A DNA stretch of 64,000 nt from Bacteroidia bacterium (GTDB taxonomy: Bacteria; Bacteroidota; Bacteroidia; Bacteroidales; Azobacteroidaceae), in contig BNYG01000009.1 in NCBI GenBank assembly GCA_026000155.1, positions 1-64,000 of the forward strand, written 5' to 3'. The translations under genes were made by a program, and so were the position numbers. Positions 15,937 through 23,214 of the stretch are shown piece after piece. Position 1 is the first letter of the stretch; each line of letters starts with the position of its first letter. Under the pieces are notes generated by a model. It worked only from the letters and a program-made list of their open reading frames with translations. It did no database searches and was not told the DNA's origin.

Positions 15937-16425
15937 ATGGCAGAGGAAAAACAAACTAAGAAATTATCTCTCGTTGCATTCAGCGGCGATTTTGATAAGT
16001 TGACGGCGGTTTTCACGATGGCTACAGGAGCGGCTGCTGTAGGATACGAAGTCAATATTTTTTTCACTTTCTGGGGATTGAATGCTCTCAAGATAAAACA
16101 AGGTCGTTCTCCTCTTGGATCCAATGGGTTGACCAAAGTATTCGGCGTTATGATGGGCGGATTGAAAGCTTCTCCCACCACCCGGTTTAACTTTTGGGGT
16201 ATCGGTCCGAAAATTTTCCGGTATTTGATGCGGAAAAACAATGTCGCTACTTTGGAAGAATTGGTGGAAGCCGCCAAAGCATTAGGCATTAATTTCTATG
16301 CTTGCGAAATGGCCATGCACATACTTGGATTGAAAAAAGAAGATTTTATTCCGGAAGTAAAAGATGTAATTGGTGTAGCCACCTTCCTGCAAATTTCGGA
16401 AGGAGGGCAAACACTATTTATATAA
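15937..16425 (+). CDS. DsrE/DsrF-like sulfur-relay protein
   Basis: 162 residues of the DsrE2/peroxiredoxin-like type: KLSLVAFSGDFDKLTAVFTMATGAAAVGYEVNIFFTFWG is the conserved N-terminal block, and Cys123 in INFYACEMAMHILG is the likely persulfide-carrying cysteine. It starts five bases after the E1 gene, so they are surely co-transcribed. Relatives are found beside TusA and rhodanese genes and are thought to pass sulfane sulfur between proteins; some are membrane-associated. Role here: relay between desulfurase or TusA and the carrier system (inference). Confidence 0.85.
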   Translation: MAEEKQTKKLSLVAFSGDFDKLTAVFTMATGAAAVGYEVNIFFTFWGLNALKIKQGRSPLGSNGLTKVFGVMMGGLKASPTTRFNFWGIGPKIFRYLMRKNNVATLEELVEAAKALGINFYACEMAMHILGLKKEDFIPEVKDVIGVATFLQISEGGQTLFI

Positions 16426-16449
16426 TAAGACAAGATACCCTGTGGCACC

Positions 16450-16542
16450 CTGTCATTGCGGGCTTGACCCGCAATCCCATGATGTCCGTTAAAGGGCAAT
16501 TAACGATTTTCAGGAGATTGCGGGTCAAGCCCGCAATGACAG
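16450..16542. repeat. REP/MITE-like repeat (full copy plus fragment)
   Basis: Full 93-base copy with both hairpins. A fragment AGCCCGCAATGACAG follows at 16552-16566. It lies between the DsrE-like and TusA-like genes and therefore inside the presumed transcript. Confidence 0.9.
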
Positions 16543-16589
16543 AAATCCCAAAAGCCCGCAATGACAGATAACTTATAATTTATATTTTT

Positions 16590-16817
16590 ATGGCTATTTA
16601 CAATTTAGACGTAACGAAGGAGCATTGTCCGATGACATTTGTGAAAACAAAAATCGAGTTGAATAAACTCCAGGCAGGGGATGTGTTGAACGTGAAATTA
16701 TTGGAGGGAGAGCCTTTGCAGAACGTTCCACGAAGTGCTACCGAACAAGGATTCAAGGTGTTATCGGTTAAAGAAACCGACACAAAAGGTGTTTACAACG
16801 TAGAAATAGAAAAATGA
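16590..16817 (+). CDS. TusA/SirA-family sulfur-transfer protein
   Basis: 75 residues with the family cysteine Cys13 in HCPMTFVKTKIEL, which takes up sulfur as a persulfide. The second conserved part is LNVKLLEGEPLQNVPRSATEQGFKV. The CPMT variant (instead of CPxP) is a known subgroup near carrier and desulfurase genes. The stop overlaps the next start in ATGA (16814-16817), so it is coupled to the JAMM gene. It probably accepts sulfur from the downstream desulfurase and hands it on. Confidence 0.88.
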   Translation: MAIYNLDVTKEHCPMTFVKTKIELNKLQAGDVLNVKLLEGEPLQNVPRSATEQGFKVLSVKETDTKGVYNVEIEK

Positions 16818-17260
16818 TTGTTATTCCACAACACATAATTTTCGGGATTATAGAACAGGCGAAGAATGAATTACCAAACGAAGCTTGCGGGCTTCTGGTG
16901 GGCAAAGGGATGGAGGTTATCAAACAATATTCATTGACGAATGTGGATCATAGTCCCGAACATTTTTCTTTCGACCCGAAAGAGCAATTCGGCGTTTTAA
17001 GAGAAGCCCGGAAAGAAGGCTGGGAAATCCTGGCGAATTATCACAGTCATCCCGAAAGTCCCGCGCGACCTTCGGAAGAGGATATTCGGTTGGCATTTGA
17101 CCCAAACATTATCTATATCATTCTGTCTTTGCAAGATAAAGATAATCCGGTAATTAAAGCATTTTCAATACAAAATGGAAAGGTGGTTGAAATTGTCATT
17201 GCGGGTTCTCTGGACTTCTGTCATTGCGGGCTTGACCCGCAATCCCAAGATGTCCGTTAA
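16814..17260 (+). CDS. JAMM/MPN+ metalloprotease, probable uncapping enzyme of the sulfur carrier
   Basis: 148 residues with a complete JAMM motif: Glu23 in NEACGLLVG and HSHP-x6-S-x2-D with His77, His79, Ser87 and Asp90. Family members bind zinc and trim residues after the Gly-Gly of ubiquitin-like proteins; the capped carrier at 14907 is the evident substrate (inference). The last 25 or so residues (VIAGSLDFCHCGLDPQSQDVR) are not from the family: they are translated from REP-repeat sequence, and the stop TAA is the repeat's CGTTAA. The original C-terminus was therefore replaced or extended. The catalytic part is untouched. Confidence 0.9.
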   Translation: MIVIPQHIIFGIIEQAKNELPNEACGLLVGKGMEVIKQYSLTNVDHSPEHFSFDPKEQFGVLREARKEGWEILANYHSHPESPARPSEEDIRLAFDPNIIYIILSLQDKDNPVIKAFSIQNGKVVEIVIAGSLDFCHCGLDPQSQDVR

Positions 17261-17310
17261 TAAGTGATTAACGATTAGCAGGAGATTGCGGGTCAAGCCC
17301 GCAATGACAG
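17218..17310. repeat. REP/MITE-like repeat (full copy with fragments), overlapping the JAMM gene end
   Basis: Full copy, with partial units at about 17194-17205 (TGTCATTGCGGG) and 17343-17358 (GCCCGCAATGACAG). The left half is inside the JAMM coding region. The cluster fills the space before the encapsulin gene. Confidence 0.9.
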
Positions 17311-17390
17311 AAATCATGGGGTTGCAATGACAGAAGTCCAAAGAGCCCGCAATGACAGTGAAAAAAAACATAAATAAATTAAATATCATC

Positions 17391-18830
17391 ATGGCACAGA
17401 ACGATTTACAGCGCAGTATTACGACTGCAACCGCTAAAAAATTAGCAACTACTACAAAAACGCCGCCCCAAATGGGGTCGATTACCCCGAGATTGTTATT
17501 AAAATTACTTCCTTGGGTGCAAGTGGATTCGGGTACTTACCGTGTAAATCGCACGAAAGTAGAGTTGAAAAAAGCAGAACGCATCGAAGTGGAATTTTTC
17601 GATGGTGTTCCGTCTTTCCGGGTGGAATCGTTTCGTCGCATTCCGTTGTTTGCTCATATCGACCAGGATATAGTCAATCGTTTGGCTAAGAAATTTCAAA
17701 TTGAAACCATTAATTTGGGTAGTACTTTGATTCAGGAAGGAAAAGACCCGCAAAAATTCTTTATTGTAGCGCAAGGAGAAGTGGAAATATCCAGCAAAGG
17801 TACGCACGGCGAAGATTTGCGTATTGCCATTTTGAGTGAAGGGGAATATTTTGGCGAAGCCGATTTGCTTTCCGATAAACTTTCTTCCGTAACGGTAAAA
17901 GCCATTACGCCGGCCGTATTCTTTACCTTGAACAGTAAAGAGTTGGAAGACATCATCAAAGATATTCCGACTTTCCGCGAACAATTCCAAAAAGCGGTGG
18001 ATGAACATCTGCGCTTGAAAGCAACGGTCAATGCGCACGGCGAAAAACACATTGATTTGGCATCCGGTCACGCCGAAGACAATATCATTCCGGAAACCTA
18101 TATTGATTACGAAGAAAATCCGCGCGAATATTCGTTGAATACCTTACAAACGGTGGTGCGTGTACATACTCGTGTGACCGATTTGTACAACAATCCATAC
18201 AATCAACTCGAACAACAAATGCGTTTGAGTATCGAAAGTATCAAGGAACGTCAAGAATGGGAATTGATTAATAATCAGGACTTTGGTTTGTTGGCAAGCG
18301 TAGAACCGGGTTATCGCATCAGTTCTCGTTACGGCACCCCTACGCCCGATGATTTGGACGAATTATTGTCGTTGGTTTGGAAAAAACCGTCTTTCTTTTT
18401 AGCCAATCCGCGGGCGATTGCCGCCTTTGAAAGAGAATGTACCTGGCGCGGTGTGCCCCCGGTAACCACCAATGTATTTGGCGTTCCGGTAATAACCTGG
18501 CGCGGCGTACCCATTATCCCAAGCGATAAAATCGAAATTCAAGGGCAATATTTGACCAATCGCGGTGTGGGAACAACCAGCTTTATTTTAGTGCGCACCG
18601 GCGAACAGGAACAGGGCGTGGTAGGTCTTCAGCAGGCAGGCATTCCGGGAGAAATAGCACCCAGTCTTTCCGCCCGTTTGATGGGATTGGATAAATTTGG
18701 AGTAGCAGCCTATTTGTTGACGAAATATTTCTCATTGGCCTCTTTAACCGATGATGCCATTGCTGTTTTGGAAAACGTAGAAGTAGGTTATTATCACGAT
18801 TACAATAATCGGAAAACGGTGTTGAAATAG
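17391..18830 (+). CDS. Family 2 encapsulin shell protein with inserted cyclic-nucleotide-binding-like domain (2B type)
   Basis: 479 residues from the ATG at 17391 (an earlier in-frame ATG lies in repeat sequence). It is a phage-capsid-fold protein that assembles into a protein nanocompartment. The N-arm (1-80) includes TPRLLLKLLPWVQVDSGTYRVNR. Residues about 84-205 form the cNMP-binding-like domain (FAHIDQDIV, GSTLIQEG, FFIVAQGEVEI, FGEADLLSD). The shell part resumes around 235 (YEENPREYSLNTLQTVVRVHTRVTDLYN, PGYRISSRYGTPTPDDLDELLSLVWKKPSFFLANPRAIAAF). The usual phosphate-binding Arg of the domain (FGE...R-A-A-T) is Ser165 here, so ligand binding may differ. The downstream gene is its likely cargo. 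Confidence 0.9.
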   Translation: MAQNDLQRSITTATAKKLATTTKTPPQMGSITPRLLLKLLPWVQVDSGTYRVNRTKVELKKAERIEVEFFDGVPSFRVESFRRIPLFAHIDQDIVNRLAKKFQIETINLGSTLIQEGKDPQKFFIVAQGEVEISSKGTHGEDLRIAILSEGEYFGEADLLSDKLSSVTVKAITPAVFFTLNSKELEDIIKDIPTFREQFQKAVDEHLRLKATVNAHGEKHIDLASGHAEDNIIPETYIDYEENPREYSLNTLQTVVRVHTRVTDLYNNPYNQLEQQMRLSIESIKERQEWELINNQDFGLLASVEPGYRISSRYGTPTPDDLDELLSLVWKKPSFFLANPRAIAAFERECTWRGVPPVTTNVFGVPVITWRGVPIIPSDKIEIQGQYLTNRGVGTTSFILVRTGEQEQGVVGLQQAGIPGEIAPSLSARLMGLDKFGVAAYLLTKYFSLASLTDDAIAVLENVEVGYYHDYNNRKTVLK

Positions 18831-18835
18831 AAAAA

Positions 18836-18922
18836 TGGAACGCGGATGACACGGATTAGGCGGATTTTCGCTGATAATAAAAATCCGCTTATATCCGCCG
18901 AATCCGTGTCATCCGCGTTCCA
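18836..18922. repeat. Long perfect hairpin between encapsulin and cargo genes
   Basis: 22-base arms at 18836-18857 and 18901-18922 are exact reverse complements (arm begins TGGAACGCGGATGACACG). The loop itself has a smaller GCGGATTTT/AAAATCCGC-like pairing. It lacks a T-tract on the plus strand, so it may be a mobile palindrome or an mRNA-processing hairpin that sets the shell-to-cargo ratio. Confidence 0.85.
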
Positions 18923-18937
18923 TAAAAACAAACAATT

Positions 18938-20530
18938 ATGACTGAATTTGATAATACAAATTGGGGCGATATTGGAATTTTGCGCGAGATTCTCGAAAAT
19001 TGCCCCAATGAGGAAAATCGGCAAATCGTAGAGACAGGGTATGCCCTGTCTCTACCAAGGCCGGACGACGGTCTTGATTTATCCGGTGTTTTTGCCTCTT
19101 TTCAGCAACTGATAGAGCCACCGACTCACGCCCATATTGGAAATGTTTTCCCGGAGGCAGGCGAATTGACGGGACTTTTCTTCCCCGATGATGTAAAAAC
19201 ACCGGGCGAAGACAACCGACTACATTCGGCGGCCACCAACGAATTTGCCGATACAGGCTATTCCCAATATTCGTTTCTGCGCGACCAACCCATCACTTAC
19301 AACGGCCGGGAAACGTTTGATGTGCAGGCCATTCGCAAAGATTTTCCTATTCTTCATCAAAAGGTGCATGGCAAGGATTTGATATGGTTTGACAATGCCG
19401 CGACTACACAAAAGCCTCAACAGGTAATTGATGCCATCAAGCATTATTACGAACAGGATAATTCCAATATTCACCGCGCGGCTCATACCCTGGCAGCTCG
19501 TTCGACGGATGGATACGAAGGCGCTCGCGAAAAGGCCAAGAATTTCATCCATGCTCCGTCCACGGACAATATTATTTTTGTACGGGGAACGACCGAGGGA
19601 ATCAATTTGATCACTCAAACTTACGGACGGAAATTTATTCATCCGGGAGATGACATTATTATTTCCACTTTGGATCATCATGCGAATATTGTTCCCTGGC
19701 AGCAATTGGCAAAAGAGAAAAACGCTCATTTACTGGCTATTCCGATTAATGACAAGGGAGAAATCATTCTGGAAGAATACGAAAGGCTGTTGAGTCCGCG
19801 CACGAAGATAGTGGCTATTCCGCAAGTCAACAATACGTTTGGAACGGTTTTGCCGATTAAGACGATGATTGACATGGCTAAACGTTATGGAGCGCGGGTG
19901 TTGATTGACGGTGCGCAATCCATAGCGCATACACCGGTGGACGTGCAAGATTTGGATGCCGACTTTTTTGTCTTTTCGGGACACAAAATTTATGCTCCCA
20001 ATGGTATTGGTGTGGTTTACGGCAAGAAAGAATTGTTGGATATTATTCCCCCCTGGCAAGGCGGCGGCAATATGATTAAAGATGTCACCTTGGAAGAAAC
20101 GATCTTTAACGACCCGCCTGCCAAGTTTGAAGCCGGAACTCCCAGCGTGGCCGATGCGGTAGGTTTAGGAGCCGCTTTGGATTATGTGAGTAAAATCGGG
20201 ATTACCAATATTGAGAAATACGAACACCATCTCACGGAATATGCCCGTGCGGAATTAGGTAAAATAGAGGGCCTCCGGTTGATTGGCAACCCGCGGGAAA
20301 GAGTCAGTGTGGTATCATTTATTATACCCGGCATACCGACTCCCGAAGCAGGAAAATTGTTGGATCAGGAAGGAATTGCTTTGCGGGCAGGTCACCACTG
20401 TGCGCAACCTGCCTTGAGAAGATTAGGGGTAGAAGCGACGATTCGTCCTTCTTTCGCCTTCTATAATACTACTGATGAGATTGACCGGTTGGTAGAGGCG
20501 GTAAAGAGGATTATTGCCAGCCGGATTTAA
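18938..20530 (+). CDS. SufS-type cysteine desulfurase with N-terminal extension, probable encapsulin cargo
   Basis: 530 residues. The catalytic domain (about 128-530) is a group II desulfurase: PLP lysine Lys350 in FSGHKIYAPNG, substrate-binding WFDNAATTQKP, and active-site Cys488 in RAGHHCAQPALRR. It converts cysteine to alanine and leaves a persulfide. The first 127 residues are a low-complexity, Pro/Asp/Gly-rich extension absent from ordinary SufS (about 400-410 residues); in family-2 encapsulin systems such an extension directs the enzyme into the shell. Residues 31-40 (VETGYALSLP) are encoded by an inserted palindrome. The rest of the suf set is not here. Confidence 0.92.
   Translation: MTEFDNTNWGDIGILREILENCPNEENRQIVETGYALSLPRPDDGLDLSGVFASFQQLIEPPTHAHIGNVFPEAGELTGLFFPDDVKTPGEDNRLHSAATNEFADTGYSQYSFLRDQPITYNGRETFDVQAIRKDFPILHQKVHGKDLIWFDNAATTQKPQQVIDAIKHYYEQDNSNIHRAAHTLAARSTDGYEGAREKAKNFIHAPSTDNIIFVRGTTEGINLITQTYGRKFIHPGDDIIISTLDHHANIVPWQQLAKEKNAHLLAIPINDKGEIILEEYERLLSPRTKIVAIPQVNNTFGTVLPIKTMIDMAKRYGARVLIDGAQSIAHTPVDVQDLDADFFVFSGHKIYAPNGIGVVYGKKELLDIIPPWQGGGNMIKDVTLEETIFNDPPAKFEAGTPSVADAVGLGAALDYVSKIGITNIEKYEHHLTEYARAELGKIEGLRLIGNPRERVSVVSFIIPGIPTPEAGKLLDQEGIALRAGHHCAQPALRRLGVEATIRPSFAFYNTTDEIDRLVEAVKRIIASRI
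19028..19055. repeat. In-frame palindromic insertion inside the desulfurase extension
   Basis: GTAGAGACAGGG...CCCTGTCTCTAC, 12-base arms with a 4-base centre, starts exactly at codon 31. It resembles a short dispersed palindrome seen in intergenic DNA of many Bacteroidota. It keeps the frame and falls in a region with no fixed fold. Confidence 0.8.
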
Positions 20531-20576
20531 TTGACGCCTCTGTTTCGCTCCTGTCATTGCGGGTCTTTGGATATTT

Positions 20577-20669
20577 CTGTCATTGCGGGCTTGACCCGCA
20601 ATCCCCTGCCAATCGTTAATAAGTGTTTAACGGTGTTCTTGGGATTGCGGGTCAAGCCCGCAATGACAG
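20577..20669. repeat. REP/MITE-like repeat (full copy with fragments)
   Basis: Full copy, with a partial left unit at 20551-20563 and a partial right unit at 20675-20688. It fills the convergent gap between the desulfurase gene and the pirin gene. Confidence 0.9.
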
Positions 20670-20695
20670 AAGAGGTCGCAATGACAGAGGACTTT

Positions 20696-21418
20696 TTATT
20701 CGTCCTTATACAATGGAATTTCGATCACTAAGAGCCGAGCATCTTCCGATTCCGACTTAAAAGTGACAGACTCCGTTTCGGTAATACCGATCGCATCCCG
20801 GCGAGACAGTTTATGTCCGGCTATGCTGAATTCACCTTCTATCACCATGGCAAAAATTCCGCTACCGGGATTTTTCAATTTATACTCCACCGTTTGTTCT
20901 TTGTCGAACCAGCCGATATAGAACCATGTATCCTGATGCACCCACAGACCTTCATCTTCGGGGTCGGGAGATACGATTTGTACTAATTGATTTTTAGCGG
21001 CGAAGAAATCGAATTTCTGTTGGTCGTACCTGGGTTTCACATTGCGTTTGTTCGGGATCACCCAGATCTGGAAGAAATTGACATCCTCGTCGTCATTCGC
21101 ATTGAATTCGCTGTGGGTAATTCCGGTTCCGGCGCTCATCACCTGTACTTCGCCCGCCTTGATGATACTTCCATTCCCCATACTGTCGGCATGTTGCAAG
21201 GCGCCATACAGTGGGATGGAGATAATTTCCATATTGTCGTGAGGATGTGTTCCAAAACCTTCTCCTCCAACAACAATATCGTCATTTACGACACGTAAAG
21301 CGCCGAAATGGATCCTGTTCGGATCGTAATAATTGGCAAAACTGAAAGTGTGGTGGGTATCCAACCAACCGTGATTCTTGTGTCCGCGCGTACCGGCTCT
21401 AAATAGTTCTGTTTTCAT
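20696..21418 (-). CDS. Pirin family protein (YhhW-like bicupin)
   Basis: 240 residues. The conserved N-terminal pirin block is present: GWLDTHHTFSFANYYDP, FGALRVVNDD and HPHDNMEIISIPLYGALQHADSMG, whose His and Glu residues bind one metal ion. GEVQVMSAGTGITHSEFN follows. The C-terminal cupin half is more variable. Some homologues oxidise quercetin, others act as regulators; the role in this organism is unknown. It converges with the sulfur locus and is not part of it. Confidence 0.92.
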   Translation of the reverse strand: MKTELFRAGTRGHKNHGWLDTHHTFSFANYYDPNRIHFGALRVVNDDIVVGGEGFGTHPHDNMEIISIPLYGALQHADSMGNGSIIKAGEVQVMSAGTGITHSEFNANDDEDVNFFQIWVIPNKRNVKPRYDQQKFDFFAAKNQLVQIVSPDPEDEGLWVHQDTWFYIGWFDKEQTVEYKLKNPGSGIFAMVIEGEFSIAGHKLSRRDAIGITETESVTFKSESEDARLLVIEIPLYKDE

Positions 21419-21493
21419 AACTTGCTTTTTAGGATTAATCTATTATCAATATAACAATAGCTAATCCTAAAAAGTTCTTTATGAAGGCAATTC

Positions 21494-21967
21494 TTAGTAT
21501 GCACGTTCGAGCAACCAGGCATCGCTGAATTCCGGATAATTATCCCGGATTTCGTCCCGTTTGTCATAAGCATCCGGTTTATTATCAAAAGTGGCGACAA
21601 TAACGCGGTACATATTTTTATCATTCAGGGCTAAAACAGGAGAAAAACCTTTGGCTTGCATACGGCTTTTCAAGGACTCGGCATTGGTTTTGTTAATAAA
21701 ACTACCAATCACCACGCTGAACTGCTTAATTCCGCTGCCATCCACCGCCGTTAGTTTTTCCGATTGGAAAGTACCGGTAGCTTTTGGTTTTGTTCTTTCA
21801 ACCGGTGTCGTGGTGTAAGTTGGAGCGGGAGCCGGTTGCGCTTCCACGGTCGATCGGGCTTGTGCTGCTTCATAAACCTGTTTATAGGCGCTTTGTTTGG
21901 ATTTACAAGCGCTTAACGAAAAGACGAGTGTAAGCACCAAACCGAATAAATAAATCTTTGATTTCAT
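21494..21967 (-). CDS. SPOR-domain lipoprotein
   Basis: 157 residues with a lipoprotein signal (LVFSLSAC, lipid-bearing Cys21). A Pro/Thr-rich linker follows (PAPAPTYTTTPVERTKP) and then a C-terminal SPOR domain (about 80-150: FSVVIGSFINKTNAESLKSRMQAKGF, YRVIVATFDNKPDAYDKRDEIR), which binds denuded peptidoglycan at division sites. It is probably anchored in the outer or inner membrane facing the periplasm. A -7 motif TATATTTG lies on the minus strand at 22001-22008. Confidence 0.9.
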   Translation of the reverse strand: MKSKIYLFGLVLTLVFSLSACKSKQSAYKQVYEAAQARSTVEAQPAPAPTYTTTPVERTKPKATGTFQSEKLTAVDGSGIKQFSVVIGSFINKTNAESLKSRMQAKGFSPVLALNDKNMYRVIVATFDNKPDAYDKRDEIRDNYPEFSDAWLLERAY

Positions 21968-22000
21968 GATAATTCGTTTTTATAATTCTGAATTTGTGGA

Positions 22001-22008
22001 CAAATATA
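22001..22008 (-). promoter_or_regulatory. -7 element of the SPOR lipoprotein gene
   Basis: On the minus strand TATATTTG fits the TAnnTTTG consensus, 34 bases before the start codon at 21967. Confidence 0.45.
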
Positions 22009-22029
22009 GTGAATAATTTTTATAATTCA

Positions 22030-23163
22030 TTATAATAAATACAAGGAAGAATAAATACACCGGGCTGCTTTATCAGATGCTCCCGGATCGCCTAATTGAG
22101 CGATTACTTCCTGATAACCTTCCTCCATTTTTTTCCGGCAGGATTCATCGTGCAACAATAAATCCAATTCGTCCCGGATTTGCCGGACGGAAAAATACTT
22201 TCCGAATAACTCTTTTACAATCCCTTTACCGGCGATAAGGTTGACTAAAGAGATGTATTTACAGGCAAAAAAGTGTGAAAAAACAAACGAACTGAGATGC
22301 CCGAAAGGAACCCTGTAGCAAACCGTTTGCGGAACGCGCAGCAAAGCGGTTTCCAAGGTAGCTGTTCCGGAAGTCACCAAAGCCGCTTGGGCTTGTTGTA
22401 ACAGGCGGTAAGTCTGCCCAAAAACAATGTGTACCTTGTGATTTCCTGTAAATTTGGTATAATAAGCCGGATCCATACCCGGAGCGCCTGCAATGACTAA
22501 TTGATAATCGTCAAAAGGGGCGGCCGCTTCCAACATCGTAGGCAGGTTATCCTTGATTTCCTGTTGGCGGCTTCCTGCCAAAAGGGCGATAAGCGGTTTA
22601 TTTTCAAGGGAATTGATCCGTATAAAATCGCCGAACGTTTCGGAAGCATGCTCCCGTCCGGCAATCGCATCTACCGTGGGATTCCCCACATAGTCCACCG
22701 CGTATTGATGTTTTTTATAAAATTCCACTTCAAAAGGCAGGATGCACAACATTTTATCGACATACTTCCGGATGGCTTTGATGCGGTATTCTTTCCATGC
22801 CCAGATTTTCGGCGAAATGTAATAATAGGTGAAAGGCGCAGGGTGAAAGGCGAAATGTTTAGCAATTTTGAGATTAAAACCCGGATAATCGACTAAGATC
22901 AGAGCATCGGGTTGATAGTCTTCAATTGCTTTTTTACAGTCGTTTAAATTCTTGAAAATAGATGGAAGATGCAGCAAAACCGGCAGGAATCCCATATAGG
23001 CCATTTCGCGGTAATGCTTCAGCAAGGTTCCGCCAACAGACTGCATGAGGTCGCCGCCAAAGTAACGGAAATCCGCTTCTTTGTCTAATTTTTGCAAGGA
23101 CCGCATTAGATTGGATGCATGCAGGTCACCGGAAGCTTCGCCAACAACAAGAAAGTACTTCAT
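22030..23163 (-). CDS. lpxB: Lipid-A-disaccharide synthase
   Basis: 377 residues, family length. It joins UDP-diacylglucosamine with lipid X to make the lipid A disaccharide on the inner-membrane surface. Signatures: MKYFLVVGEASGDLHASNLM at the start, FRYFGGDLM, YYISPKIWAWKEYRIKAIRKYVDKMLCILPFE, FVGNP-like DYVGNPTVD and LLAGSRQQEI. The C-terminal glycosyltransferase B part has ALVTSGTATLETALLRVPQTVCYRV. It begins eight bases after surE, so the two form one unit, as is usual in Bacteroidales. Confidence 0.97.
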   Translation of the reverse strand: MKYFLVVGEASGDLHASNLMRSLQKLDKEADFRYFGGDLMQSVGGTLLKHYREMAYMGFLPVLLHLPSIFKNLNDCKKAIEDYQPDALILVDYPGFNLKIAKHFAFHPAPFTYYYISPKIWAWKEYRIKAIRKYVDKMLCILPFEVEFYKKHQYAVDYVGNPTVDAIAGREHASETFGDFIRINSLENKPLIALLAGSRQQEIKDNLPTMLEAAAPFDDYQLVIAGAPGMDPAYYTKFTGNHKVHIVFGQTYRLLQQAQAALVTSGTATLETALLRVPQTVCYRVPFGHLSSFVFSHFFACKYISLVNLIAGKGIVKELFGKYFSVRQIRDELDLLLHDESCRKKMEEGYQEVIAQLGDPGASDKAARCIYSSLYLL

Positions 23164-23171
23164 ATTAGCGT

Positions 23172-23214
23172 TTAACGGTTCTCTTGGGATTGCGGGTCAA
23201 GCCCGCAATGACAG
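23172..23214. repeat. Half REP/MITE-like repeat providing the surE 3' end
   Basis: Only the TTAACG middle and the right hairpin ATTGCGGG-TCAAG-CCCGCAAT are present. It spans the surE stop codon and final codons. Confidence 0.88.

Noticed and set aside
14760-17358. CRISPR array formed by the repeats of the sulfur locus
   Set aside because: Copies are far apart with genes between them, each is a double hairpin of about 93 bases, and there are no uniform spacers or cas genes.
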